A stretch of 64,000 nt of DNA, from NCBI RefSeq assembly GCF_027460265.1, contig NZ_JAPZBC010000001.1, positions 6,932,001-6,996,000 of the forward strand. Reading direction: 5' to 3'. Below the pieces are notes generated by a model. The model was given only the letters and a program-made list of their open reading frames with translations, did not search any database and was not told where the DNA came from. Source of the stretch: Streptomyces sp. WMMC940 (GTDB lineage: Bacteria > Actinomycetota > Actinomycetes > Streptomycetales > Streptomycetaceae). The position numbers and the translations under genes were made by a program. Below, piece by piece: positions 27,012-35,525 of the stretch. Position 1 is the first letter of the stretch; the number at the start of each line of letters is the position of its first letter.

Positions 27012-27302
27012 ATGTCGCGTAACCACCACTTCCACCTCGATCGGGGCGACCATTCGATCACCGTCAACGTCGGCCCCGGCAGGACCGGTGGCATCGAGCT
27101 CCTGGTCGACGGCAAGGTGATCGCGTACCGGCGGGAGCACGGTACGGGCACGACGGTGCTCAACGGCCTGCTGCCCGACGACCCGGCCCGGGAGTTCGTG
27201 GTCCGGGTCCACCAGCCGCACCTGGTGCGGATGAAGCCCGGCTGCACCCTGGAGCTGGACGGTATGGAACTGCCCATGCCGGAGCGCTACACCGCGTTCT
27301 GA
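27012..27302 (+). CDS. Small conserved-looking protein, function unknown
   Basis: A 96-residue acidic/basic mixed protein with no signal peptide or helix bundle. The pattern is all-beta (HSITVNVGPGRTGGIELLVD, GKVIAYRREHGTG, REFVVRVHQP) and ends PERYTAF. The ATG has GGAGGTG nine bases upstream, and a GTG two codons earlier is possible. A hairpin follows the stop. I do not recognise the family; it may be a small beta-sandwich binding protein. Confidence 0.75.
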   Translation: MSRNHHFHLDRGDHSITVNVGPGRTGGIELLVDGKVIAYRREHGTGTTVLNGLLPDDPAREFVVRVHQPHLVRMKPGCTLELDGMELPMPERYTAF

Positions 27303-27318
27303 GCGCCGCCGATCGGTC

Positions 27319-27351
27319 CCGCCGGTGGTCGCTTTCGAGTGACCCCGGCGG
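27319..27351 (+). terminator. Hairpin terminator after the 96-residue protein gene
   Basis: CCGCCGG (27319-27325) pairs with CCGGCGG (27345-27351), and inner GGTC pairs with GACC; one T bulge and a ten-base loop. It begins 16 bases past the stop. It separates this gene from the hydrogenase island. Confidence 0.6.
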
Positions 27352-27508
27352 CTCCGTACCGCAGGTGGCGGTCCGCCGTACCGGAGCATCGCAGTCGGCC
27401 GGACTCCGCCGGCCCTGGACCGTGTCCGCGAAGCCCCGCCCCGCCCGCCGGCGGAGCGCGCCACCGACGCCGACACGGCCCAGCCGCCGGATCCGGTGGA
27501 AGGCCGTC

Positions 27509-29218
27509 ATGCACATCCTGCTCATCGCCAGCGCCTACAACAGCCTCACCCAGCGCGTCCACGCGGAGCTGAGGGACCGGGGCCACAGCGTCGCCGTCGA
27601 GCGCACCCCGGACGGGGACGCCGTGCGCGAGGCCGTCCGCCGACACGAGCCCCGCCTCGTGCTCGCCCCGATGCTGAGGACCGTCATCCCGGAAGACGTC
27701 TGGACGCGGCACACCTGTCTCGTCGTCCACCCCGGCCCGGTCGGCGACCGGGGGCCGTCGTCCCTGGACTACGCGGTCCAGGAGGACGCCGGGGTGTGGG
27801 GCGTCACCGTCCTGCAGGCCGACGGGGAGATGGACGCCGGAGACGTGTGGGCCGCGGCGAACGTCGCCCTCCCGCCCCTCGCCAAGAGCGATCTCTACCG
27901 GGGTGAGGTCTCCGACGCCGCTCTCACCGCCGTCCTGCTCGCCGTCGACCGCTTCTCCTCCGGCACGTACGAGCCCCGGCGGCAGAGCGCCGGGTACGGC
28001 AGGATGAGCGTCCGGCCGTACGTCCGCCAGGAGCTCCGGCGCATCTCCTGGGAGGACGACTCCACCGAGACCGTGCTGCGCAAGCTGCGCGCGGCGGACT
28101 CGCAGCCGGGCGTGCTCGACGAACTGCTGGACGGCGAGTGGTTCCTCCACGGCGGCCACCCGGAGGACCAGCTGCGCGGCCGCCCCGGTGAGCTGCTCGC
28201 CACCCGGGCCGGCGCCCTGTGCCGGGCGACCGTGGACGGCGCCGTCTGGATCCCCGAACTGCGGCACCGCCGCGACGCCGAGGGACGGCCCGGTGTCAAG
28301 CTGCCCGCCACCCTGGCGCTGGGGGACCGGCTGCCGCTCCTGCCCGATCTCCCCGCGCCCCTCGGCCTCGGCGAACACCGCCGTACCTGGAGCGACATCC
28401 GCTACCGGGAGGAGGGGCCCGTCGGGGTGCTGTCGTTCTCCTTCCCCGGCGGCGCGATGAGCACGGAGCACTGCCGGCGGCTGCTCGACGCCTACCGGGT
28501 CGCCTGCTCCCGGCCCACCTCGGTGCTGGTACTCGGGGCGGCACGGGACTTCTTCTCCAACGGCATCCATCTCAACGTGATCGAGGCGGCAGCGGACCCC
28601 GCGGCGGAGTCCTGGGCCAACATCAACGCGATGGACGATCTCGTGGAGGCCGTGCTCACCACCACGGACCGGCTCGTGGTGGCCGCCGTCGGCGGCAACG
28701 CGGCCGCGGGCGGGGTCATGCTGGCACTCGCCGCCGACGAGGTCTGGTGCCGTGCGGGGTCGATCCTCAACCCCCACTACCGGCTCATGGGTCTGTACGG
28801 CTCGGAGTACTGGACGTACTCCCTGCCCCGGCGCGTGGGCGGCCCCATGGCCGAACGCCTCACCTCGCAGGCCCTGCCGGTGACCGCGACCGCCGCACTC
28901 CGCCACGGTCTGGTCGAGCGGGTCGTCGAGTGCGGTCCGGAGGAGTTCGCGGGCGAGGTCACCCGGATGGCGGCACGCCTCGCCCCGAATCCCTCGACCC
29001 AGTCCCGGATCGCCGCCAAGAAGGCGCAGCGGGAGCGCGACGAGGCCGTGCGGCCGCTGGCCGCGTACCGCGCGGACGAGCTCGCCCGGATGCTGCGGAC
29101 CTTCTCGGACCCGACCGCCCCCTACCACCGGCTGCGGCGGGCCTTCGTCCGAAAGGAGTCATCGCGGGGCGCCCGGCCGGAGCAGGCCGCGGTGGCAGCC
29201 GGGACGGCCGCCTGTTAG
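27509..29218 (+). CDS. hypX: Hydrogenase maturation factor HypX (CO synthesis)
   Basis: A 569-residue two-domain protein. Residues 1 to about 190 are a formyltransferase-like domain with the HPGPVGDRGPSSLDYAV motif. Residues about 280-500 are an enoyl-CoA hydratase/isomerase (crotonase) domain (VLSFSFPGGAMS, ARDFFSNGIHLNVIE, NAAAGGVMLALAADEV). Family knowledge: HypX makes the active-site CO ligand from formyl-tetrahydrofolate via formyl-CoA, which allows [NiFe] hydrogenase assembly in air. GGAAGG precedes the ATG. It is the first gene of the hydrogenase island; a terminator-like hairpin follows its stop. Confidence 0.93.
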   Translation: MHILLIASAYNSLTQRVHAELRDRGHSVAVERTPDGDAVREAVRRHEPRLVLAPMLRTVIPEDVWTRHTCLVVHPGPVGDRGPSSLDYAVQEDAGVWGVTVLQADGEMDAGDVWAAANVALPPLAKSDLYRGEVSDAALTAVLLAVDRFSSGTYEPRRQSAGYGRMSVRPYVRQELRRISWEDDSTETVLRKLRAADSQPGVLDELLDGEWFLHGGHPEDQLRGRPGELLATRAGALCRATVDGAVWIPELRHRRDAEGRPGVKLPATLALGDRLPLLPDLPAPLGLGEHRRTWSDIRYREEGPVGVLSFSFPGGAMSTEHCRRLLDAYRVACSRPTSVLVLGAARDFFSNGIHLNVIEAAADPAAESWANINAMDDLVEAVLTTTDRLVVAAVGGNAAAGGVMLALAADEVWCRAGSILNPHYRLMGLYGSEYWTYSLPRRVGGPMAERLTSQALPVTATAALRHGLVERVVECGPEEFAGEVTRMAARLAPNPSTQSRIAAKKAQRERDEAVRPLAAYRADELARMLRTFSDPTAPYHRLRRAFVRKESSRGARPEQAAVAAGTAAC

Positions 29219-29229
29219 CAAAGGACGAA

Positions 29230-29250
29230 GGCCCGATTACGGGTCTTTTT
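29230..29250 (+). terminator. Hairpin plus T-run between hypX and the hydrogenase small subunit gene
   Basis: GGCCCG (29230-29235) pairs with CGGGTC (29240-29245) around loop ATTA, followed by TTTTT. It starts 11 bases after the hypX stop and ends 27 bases before the hhyS start codon. The space left is too short for a normal separate promoter plus leader, so it may act as a partial terminator or attenuator. Confidence 0.55.
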
Positions 29251-29277
29251 GTCGCGATATCCCCCAGGAGACGCCTC

Positions 29278-30372
29278 ATGGATGCAGGAACGCCGACCAC
29301 GGTCGACGCCGCGGCCTCGTCCGGCGCGGCCGCGGCCGAGGACCAGCCGATCCATATCCTCTGGATCAACGCCGGACTGAGCTGCGACGGCGACTCGGTC
29401 GCGCTGACCGCCGCCATGCAGCCGAGCATCGAGGAGATCGCCCTCGGTGCCCTGCCGGGTCTGCCGAAGATCCAGGTCCACTGGCCGCTGATCGACTTCG
29501 AGTGCGGTCCGGTGGGCGGCGCGGACACCTTCATCGAGTGGTTCTTCAAGGGGGAGCGCGGGGAGATCGACCCCTTCGTGCTCGTCGTCGAGGGCTCCGT
29601 GCCCAATGAGTCGATCAAGCAGGAGGGGTACTGGTGCGGCTTCGGCGACGATCCCGAGACCGGCCAGCCCATCACGACCAGTGAGTGGATCGACCGGCTG
29701 GCCCCCAACGCCCTCGCCGTGGTGGCGATCGGCACCTGCGCCACCTACGGCGGCGTCCACGCGATGGCCGGCAACCCCACCGGCGCCATGGGCGTGCCCG
29801 ACTACCTCGGCTGGGACTGGAAGTCCAAGGCGGGCATCCCGATCGTGTGCGTCCCCGGCTGTCCGATCCAGCCGGACAACTTCGCGGAGACGCTGACGTA
29901 CCTGCTGTACCAGGCGGCCGGCTCCGCACCGATGATCCCGCTCGACGACAAGCTCCGCCCCACCTGGCTGTTCGGCCAGACCGTCCACGAGGGCTGCGAC
30001 CGGGCCGGCTACTACGAGCAGGGCCAGTTCGCCGAGACGTACGACTCGCCCGAGTGCCTGGTGAAGATCGGCTGCTGGGGGCCCGTCGTCAAGTGCAACG
30101 TGCCCAAGCGCGGCTGGATGAACGGGATCGGCGGCTGCCCCAACGTGGGCGGCATCTGCATCGCCTGCACCATGCCGGGCTTCCCCGACAAGTTCATGCC
30201 GTTCATGGACGAGCCGCCCGGCGGCAAGCTCTCCAGCACGGCGAGCGGCGCCTACGGCGCCGTGATCCGCAGGCTCCGCAACATCACGGCCAGGACCGTG
30301 GACAAGGAGCCCAAGTGGCGGCACACGGGCGACAAGATCACCACCGGTTACCGGCCCCCGTGGTCGACGTGA
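29278..30372 (+). CDS. hhyS: [NiFe]-hydrogenase small subunit, group 1h (former group 5)
   Basis: A 364-residue electron-transfer subunit carrying three iron-sulfur clusters. The proximal cluster site reads C36-x-x-D39 where classical enzymes have C-x-x-C; the 3Cys/1Asp ligand set is a known hallmark of oxygen-insensitive actinobacterial hydrogenases. Further cysteines are in GTCATYGG, VPGCPIQ, HEGCDRAGY and the C-terminal GGCPNVGGICIACTMPGFPD. No Tat signal or C-terminal membrane anchor is present, so it is cytoplasmic or membrane-associated through partners. CAGGAG precedes the ATG. It pairs with the next gene. Confidence 0.95.
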   Translation: MDAGTPTTVDAAASSGAAAAEDQPIHILWINAGLSCDGDSVALTAAMQPSIEEIALGALPGLPKIQVHWPLIDFECGPVGGADTFIEWFFKGERGEIDPFVLVVEGSVPNESIKQEGYWCGFGDDPETGQPITTSEWIDRLAPNALAVVAIGTCATYGGVHAMAGNPTGAMGVPDYLGWDWKSKAGIPIVCVPGCPIQPDNFAETLTYLLYQAAGSAPMIPLDDKLRPTWLFGQTVHEGCDRAGYYEQGQFAETYDSPECLVKIGCWGPVVKCNVPKRGWMNGIGGCPNVGGICIACTMPGFPDKFMPFMDEPPGGKLSSTASGAYGAVIRRLRNITARTVDKEPKWRHTGDKITTGYRPPWST

Positions 30373-30444
30373 CCCCCCTCCGGGACAGCGACACCCCCTC
30401 CCGCTCGACGACGTGATGACGTGAAGAAGGGCACCGCACACACG

Positions 30445-32223
30445 ATGGCACCGAAGACACAAGCGGCCGGTGACGGCCTGGTGGAGATGTCCTGGGATCC
30501 GATCACCCGGATCGTGGGCAGTCTCGGCATCCACACCAAGATCGACTTCAAGCAGAAGCGGGTCGCCGAGTGCTACAGCACCTCGTCGGTCTTCCGCGGC
30601 TACAGCGTCTTCATGCGAGGCAAGGACCCGCGCGACGCACACTTCATCACCAGCCGCATCTGCGGCATCTGCGGTGACAACCACGCCACGTGCTCCGTCT
30701 ACACGCAGAACATGGCGTACGGGGTGAAACCGCCGCACCTCGGTGAATGGATCATCAACCTCGGCGAGTCCGCCGAGTACATGTTCGACCACAACATCTT
30801 CCAGGAGAACCTGGTCGGGGTCGACTACTGCGAGAAGATGGTCCGCGAGACCAACCCGGGCGTCTGGGAGTTGGCGCAGCGCACCGAGGCCCCGCACGCC
30901 GCCGAGCACGGTTACCGCACCATCGCCGACATCATGACCTCCCTGAACCCGCTCGAAGGCGAGTTCTACCGCGAGGCCCTCCAGGTCAGCCGCTACACCC
31001 GGGAGATGTTCTGCCTGATGGAGGGCCGCCATGTGCACCCCTCCACGCTCTACCCGGGCGGCGTCGGCACGGTCGCCTCCGTCCAGCTCTTCACGGACTA
31101 CATGACCCGCCTCATGCGGTACGTGGAGTTCATGAAGCGAGTCGTCCCGCTCCACGACGACCTGTTCGACTTCTTCTACGAGGCCCTGCCCGGCTACGAG
31201 GAGGTCGGCCGCCGCCGGGTGCTGCTCGGCTGCTGGGGAGCCCTGAACGACCCCGAGTACTGCGACTTCACCTACGCCAACATGACCGACTGGGGACGGA
31301 AGATGTTCGTCACCCCGGGCGTCATCGTGGACGGCAAGCTGGTCACCAACGACCTCACCCAGATCAACCTCGGCATCCGGATCCTCCTCGGCAGCTCGTA
31401 CTACGAGGACTGGGAGGGCCAGGAGCAGTTCGTCACCCACGACCCGCTCGGCAATCCCGTCGACCCGCGCCACCCGTGGAACCAGCACACCATCCCCGCC
31501 CCCCAGAAGCGGGACTTCGGCGACAAGTACAGCTGGGTCATGTCCCCGCGCTGGTTCGACGGCAAGGAGTACCTGCCGCTCGACACCGGCGGCGGACCCA
31601 TCGCCCGGCTGTGGTCCACCGCGCTCTCCGGCCTCGTCGACATCGGCTATGTCAAGGCCACCGGGCACAGCGTCGTCATCAACCTGCCGCGCTCGCTCAC
31701 CAAGCCGGAGACCACCTTCGAGTGGAAGATCCCGCAGTGGAGCAACGCGCTGGAGCGCAACCGCGCCCGCACCTACTTCCAGGCCTACTCCGCCGCCGTC
31801 GCCCTGCACTTCGCCGAGAAGGGCCTCGAGGAGGTCCGCGCCGGACGCAGCCAGACCTGGGAGAAGTTCGACGTGCCCGACGAGTCCATCGGAGTCGGTT
31901 TCACCGAGGCCGTCCGGGGCGTCCTCTCCCACCACATGGTCATCCGGGACGGCAAGATCGCCAACTACCACCCCTACCCGCCGACCCCGTGGAACGCGAG
32001 CACCCGCGACACCTACGGCACCCCCGGCCCCTACGAGGACGCCGTGCAGAACACGCCCATCTTCGAGGAGAACTCCCCGGAGAACTTCAAGGGCATCGAC
32101 ATCATGCGGGCCGTCCGCAGCTTCGACCCGTGCCTGCCGTGCGGCGTCCACATGTACGTCGGCGACGGCCGGACCGTGAAGTCGATGCACGTGCCCACCG
32201 GACTGAGCGGCCTCGCCGGATGA
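30445..32223 (+). CDS. hhyL: [NiFe]-hydrogenase large subunit, group 1h (former group 5)
   Basis: The catalytic subunit, 592 residues, binds NiFe(CN)2CO. N-terminal Ni ligands are in RICGICGDNH (C73, C76); C-terminal ligands are in DPCLPCGVH (C563, C566). The 23 residues after His569 are expected to be cut off by the maturation protease encoded at 35522. Group 1h enzymes oxidise H2 at atmospheric levels and feed the aerobic respiratory chain. The start is uncertain: an in-frame GTG at 30421 would add eight residues; neither has a strong ribosome site. Confidence 0.95.
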   Translation: MAPKTQAAGDGLVEMSWDPITRIVGSLGIHTKIDFKQKRVAECYSTSSVFRGYSVFMRGKDPRDAHFITSRICGICGDNHATCSVYTQNMAYGVKPPHLGEWIINLGESAEYMFDHNIFQENLVGVDYCEKMVRETNPGVWELAQRTEAPHAAEHGYRTIADIMTSLNPLEGEFYREALQVSRYTREMFCLMEGRHVHPSTLYPGGVGTVASVQLFTDYMTRLMRYVEFMKRVVPLHDDLFDFFYEALPGYEEVGRRRVLLGCWGALNDPEYCDFTYANMTDWGRKMFVTPGVIVDGKLVTNDLTQINLGIRILLGSSYYEDWEGQEQFVTHDPLGNPVDPRHPWNQHTIPAPQKRDFGDKYSWVMSPRWFDGKEYLPLDTGGGPIARLWSTALSGLVDIGYVKATGHSVVINLPRSLTKPETTFEWKIPQWSNALERNRARTYFQAYSAAVALHFAEKGLEEVRAGRSQTWEKFDVPDESIGVGFTEAVRGVLSHHMVIRDGKIANYHPYPPTPWNASTRDTYGTPGPYEDAVQNTPIFEENSPENFKGIDIMRAVRSFDPCLPCGVHMYVGDGRTVKSMHVPTGLSGLAG

Positions 32224-32807
32224 GCCCGGTCACCGGCACGGTCAGTGCGGAGCAGGCGGGCCGGCGGGTGGAGGAGATCCTCGACCGGCTGGCCGCCGGC
32301 GGCGACGAGCAGGCGTGCGCGGCGGCCGAGGAACTCGTCCGGGTCCTCATGGACTTCTACGGAGCCGGACTGGCCCGGACCGTCGAACTGCTCGCCCGCC
32401 CCGCAGACGCCGCGCCCGCCGAGGGGCGTCCCCCGGCGCCGCTCAACGGGCTGCTCGGCGACGAACTCGTCAGCAGCCTGCTGGTCCTGCACGACCTGCA
32501 CCCCGAGGACGTGCCCACGCGGATCGCGCGTGCGCTGCGCGGAGTGCGGCACTCCCTCGAGTCGGCCGGGTACGACGAGAGCACCGGCGTCCTGCGGCTC
32601 CGCCTCACCGGTTCCACCGGATGCGGCTGTCCGAGCACCCAGGAAGTCGCGCGGCAGGCGGCCGTCGAGGCACTCGCCTGCTTCGCGCCCGAGGTGACGG
32701 CCGTGGAACTCCACCCCGTCAGCCGAGAACCGGCTCTCCTGCAGATCGGCGCAGGGCCGCCCGGCGGTGGTTCCGCCGCGGGCCGGGCGCCGGCCACGGC
32801 GACGTGA
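32220..32807 (+). CDS. NifU C-terminal domain protein of the hydrogenase cluster
   Basis: A 195-residue protein. Residues 1-85 are helical; residues about 100-170 match the NifU C-terminal (Nfu) fold (GVLRLRLTGSTG..., APEVTAVELHPV). The usual CxxC cluster site appears as C135-G-C137, one residue shorter. It may deliver or carry an Fe-S cluster for the hydrogenase. It holds the position next to the large subunit where mycobacteria encode the electron-transfer protein HhyE; equivalence is my suggestion. The ATG overlaps the hhyL stop. Confidence 0.85.
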   Translation: MSPVTGTVSAEQAGRRVEEILDRLAAGGDEQACAAAEELVRVLMDFYGAGLARTVELLARPADAAPAEGRPPAPLNGLLGDELVSSLLVLHDLHPEDVPTRIARALRGVRHSLESAGYDESTGVLRLRLTGSTGCGCPSTQEVARQAAVEALACFAPEVTAVELHPVSREPALLQIGAGPPGGGSAAGRAPATAT

Positions 32808-33469
32808 GCGCGGTCCCGAAGGGGCCGGGGCGGCAGCGGACCGCCCCGGGGCCGCGCGGACTGCGCCGGTTCACGGCGCCCCGGCCGCCCCGCGAGGAGC
32901 GCTGCGAACTGTGCGGTGCCGCGCTCCCCGACGCGTGTCACCGGCATCTGGTGGACACCGAGAAGCGGGCCCTGGCCTGTGCCTGCGGTCCGTGCACCCA
33001 GCTCCTCGACCGGCCCGGCGCGTCACGGGGCCGCTTCCGGGCCGTGCCCGCGCGCCACCTCACCGACCCCGGACACCGCATCGACGACACCACCTGGGAG
33101 CTGCTGCGGATCCCCGTGGGCGTCGCCTTCTTCTTCCACAACTCCGCGCTCGGACGGCCCGTCGCGCTCTACCCGAGCCCGGCGGGCGCCACCGAGAGCG
33201 AGCCGGAACCGTCGTCCTGGGAGACGGTGCTGGCCGCGACCGAACTGGCCGGCATGCTCGAACCCGACGTGGAGGCACTGCTGCTGCGCCGCTCCGGCGG
33301 CCGCACCGAGTGCCATCTGGTCCCGGTCGACTCCGCCTACGAACTCGTCGGCCGGATGCGACTCACCTGGCACGGCTTCGACGGCGGTCCCCAGGCCCGC
33401 GCCGAACTCGACGCCTTCTTCGACCGTGTACGACAGCGGGCCACACCGCTCCGGGGGAGCCGCGCATGA
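32804..33469 (+). CDS. DUF5947-type protein with rubredoxin-like cysteine cluster
   Basis: A 221-residue protein of unknown function, recognised as the DUF5947 type found in group 1h hydrogenase loci. Near the N-terminus it has C34-x2-C37, C45, C59-x-C61-x2-C64, enough for a zinc or iron site. The remainder (about 85-215) is a mixed alpha/beta domain with IPVGVAFFFHNSALGRPVALYP. A GTG start overlaps the previous stop (GTGA). Possible roles are cluster assembly or electron transfer; neither is shown. Confidence 0.85.
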   Translation: MSAVPKGPGRQRTAPGPRGLRRFTAPRPPREERCELCGAALPDACHRHLVDTEKRALACACGPCTQLLDRPGASRGRFRAVPARHLTDPGHRIDDTTWELLRIPVGVAFFFHNSALGRPVALYPSPAGATESEPEPSSWETVLAATELAGMLEPDVEALLLRRSGGRTECHLVPVDSAYELVGRMRLTWHGFDGGPQARAELDAFFDRVRQRATPLRGSRA

Positions 33470-34107
33470 CCGAATTCACCTTCCACTGCACGGACGTACG
33501 GGCCGATCCGTACGCCGCCGGCCCGACGCTCGTCTTCCGGCTGCGCGTCACCGCGTCGCCCGGGACCCGAGTCCACGCCCTCGCCCTGCGCTGCCAGTTG
33601 CGCATCGAACCGGTCCGGCGCGGCTACGCCGACTCCGAGGCCGAGGGCCTGAACGACCTGTTCGGCGAGCGTTCGCGCTGGGGCACCTCGATGCATCCGC
33701 TGCAGTTCGCGCAGGTCTCCCACATGGTGCCCGGCTTCACCGGCGAGACCGAGACCGATCTGCCCGTGCCGTGCACCTACGACATGGACGTCGCCGCCAC
33801 CCGCTACGCCCATGCCCTGTCCGAGGGCGAGGTGCCGCTGCTGATGCTCTTCTCCGGCACCGCCTTCACCGGCGCCGGTGGATTCCACGTCGAACCGGTG
33901 CCGTGGGACCGGGAGGCCGCGGTCCGGATGCCCGTGAAGGTCTGGCAGGAGATGGTCGACCAGCACTTCCCGGGCTGCGGCTGGATCCGGCTGCCACGGG
34001 ACACCATGGACGCCCTCCTCGCCTTCCGCTCGCGGCGGGCCCTGCCCTCCTGGGAGTCCACGGTCGAAGCCCTGCTCGACGCGTCCGGCGGGAGGACGGC
34101 CCCGTGA
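33466..34107 (+). CDS. DUF6084-type protein of the hydrogenase cluster
   Basis: A 213-residue soluble protein, recognised as the DUF6084 type. It begins with a beta-rich half (FRLRVTASPGTRVHALALRC) and contains RSRWGTSMHPLQFAQVSHMVPGFTGET. No transmembrane helix and no metal-binding cysteine cluster. Function unknown, but strictly embedded in the hydrogenase operon with 4-base overlaps on both sides (ATGA and GTGA). Confidence 0.85.
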   Translation: MTEFTFHCTDVRADPYAAGPTLVFRLRVTASPGTRVHALALRCQLRIEPVRRGYADSEAEGLNDLFGERSRWGTSMHPLQFAQVSHMVPGFTGETETDLPVPCTYDMDVAATRYAHALSEGEVPLLMLFSGTAFTGAGGFHVEPVPWDREAAVRMPVKVWQEMVDQHFPGCGWIRLPRDTMDALLAFRSRRALPSWESTVEALLDASGGRTAP

Positions 34108-35525
34108 CCGCCACCGCCGTCTTCACGCCCGAGACCGAGGCCCGGCTCGCCGCCGCGCGCCACGTCGCCGACGCGGTCCTCTTCGAGGGCTACGTGCTGT
34201 ACCCGTACCGGGCCTCGGCGGCAAAGAACCGGCTGCGCTGGCAGTTCGGGGTGCTCGTGCCGCCCGCCTGGAGCGCACGCTGCGAGGAGCACGACTTCCA
34301 GCACACCGAGTGCCTGATGGAGCCCCGGCCCGGCGCGGCCCTCGCGGTGGAGGTCCGCTTCCTCCACGCCCAGCGGCGCACCGTCCAGCGGGCCACCGCG
34401 GACGGCGGCTTCGAGACGGTCCGCGAACTGGACCTGGAGGACCGGGTCCTGGTCCCCTGGGACGAGGGTGTCGAGGAACGCGTCGAACTGACCGTGCCCG
34501 TCGCCGACCTGGCGGGCGAGGGCGTCGCCGTCCCCTTCACGCGGACCGCCCGAGAGGAGACCGAACCGGTCCTGGACGGCGAGGGGCGCACCGTCGGCCG
34601 CCTCCTGCGCCGCCGGGAGGAGATCAGCGGCGTCGTGCGGCTCTCCACCGCCGAACTCGACGGCCCCTACCGGACGATGCGGCTCACGGCCGTCGTGGAG
34701 AACACCGGCGACTGGATGCCGCGGCCCGGCGGTGACCGCGACGCGGCCCTGCCGTACTCACTCGTGGCCAGCCATCTGCTGCTCTGCCTCGACCGCGGCT
34801 CGTTCCTGTCCATGACCGACCCGCCGGAGTGGGCCGAGGGAGCCGTCGCGGACTGCCGGAACCTCCACACCTGGCCCGTGCTCGCGGGCGAACCCGGCCG
34901 AACCGACCTGGTGCTGTCGTCGCCGATCATTCTCGAGGACCATCCGGCCATCGCACCGGAGAGCCCCGGTGCCCTCTACGACGCCACCGAGATCGACGAG
35001 ATCCTCGCCCTGCGCACCGCGGCCCTCACGGACGAGGAGAAGCGCGAGGCCAGGGGCACCGACGAGCGGGCCGCCGCGGTCATCGACCTGGCCGACACCA
35101 TGCCCGCGGAGGTCCTGGAACGGCTGCACGGCGCCGTGCGCAGCCTGCGGGAGGTCACCGGACCCGCGTCGTACGAGGACCCCCTCGCCGCCGCCGGCCA
35201 CGGCACCGCCCGCCCCGACACCCCCTGGTGGGACCCGGGCGGCGACACGAGCGTCGACCCCGGGCACGACCGGGTGACGGTGGACGGCGTCCCGGTCGGC
35301 GCGGGAAGCCGGGTCGTGCTGCGGCCCGGCCTGCGCCACAGCGACGCGCAGGACCTCTTCCTGCACGGCCGCACCGCCCTGGTCGAGGCCGTGCTGCACG
35401 ACGTGGACGGCGGTGTGCACATCGCGGTCACCGTCGAGAGCGACCCGGGCGCCGACATCCGCCGCGAACAGGGCCGGTTCCTCTACTTCCAGCCCGACGA
35501 GGTCGAACCCCTGGAGACTGCATGA
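34104..35525 (+). CDS. Uncharacterised 473-residue protein of the hydrogenase cluster
   Basis: I do not recognise a named domain. The protein is acidic, soluble and lacks a signal peptide. Residues 1-260 are beta-rich (VLYPYRASAAKNRLRWQFGVLVPP, a short ECLMEP segment, DWMPRPGGDRDAALPYSLVASH). Residues 280-360 are helical and charged. The C-terminal 90 residues form another beta region (DRVTVDGVPVGAGSRVVLRPG) with HSDAQDLFLHG. GTG start overlapping the previous stop; its own stop overlaps the protease ATG. The context makes it a hydrogenase assembly or electron-output factor. Confidence 0.83.
   Translation: MTATAVFTPETEARLAAARHVADAVLFEGYVLYPYRASAAKNRLRWQFGVLVPPAWSARCEEHDFQHTECLMEPRPGAALAVEVRFLHAQRRTVQRATADGGFETVRELDLEDRVLVPWDEGVEERVELTVPVADLAGEGVAVPFTRTAREETEPVLDGEGRTVGRLLRRREEISGVVRLSTAELDGPYRTMRLTAVVENTGDWMPRPGGDRDAALPYSLVASHLLLCLDRGSFLSMTDPPEWAEGAVADCRNLHTWPVLAGEPGRTDLVLSSPIILEDHPAIAPESPGALYDATEIDEILALRTAALTDEEKREARGTDERAAAVIDLADTMPAEVLERLHGAVRSLREVTGPASYEDPLAAAGHGTARPDTPWWDPGGDTSVDPGHDRVTVDGVPVGAGSRVVLRPGLRHSDAQDLFLHGRTALVEAVLHDVDGGVHIAVTVESDPGADIRREQGRFLYFQPDEVEPLETA

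Noticed and set aside
29215..32190. Nearly 1000-codon open frame on the minus strand opposite the hydrogenase genes
   Set aside because: It mirrors hhyS and hhyL, which carry complete catalytic motifs; the antisense translation has no recognisable family features.
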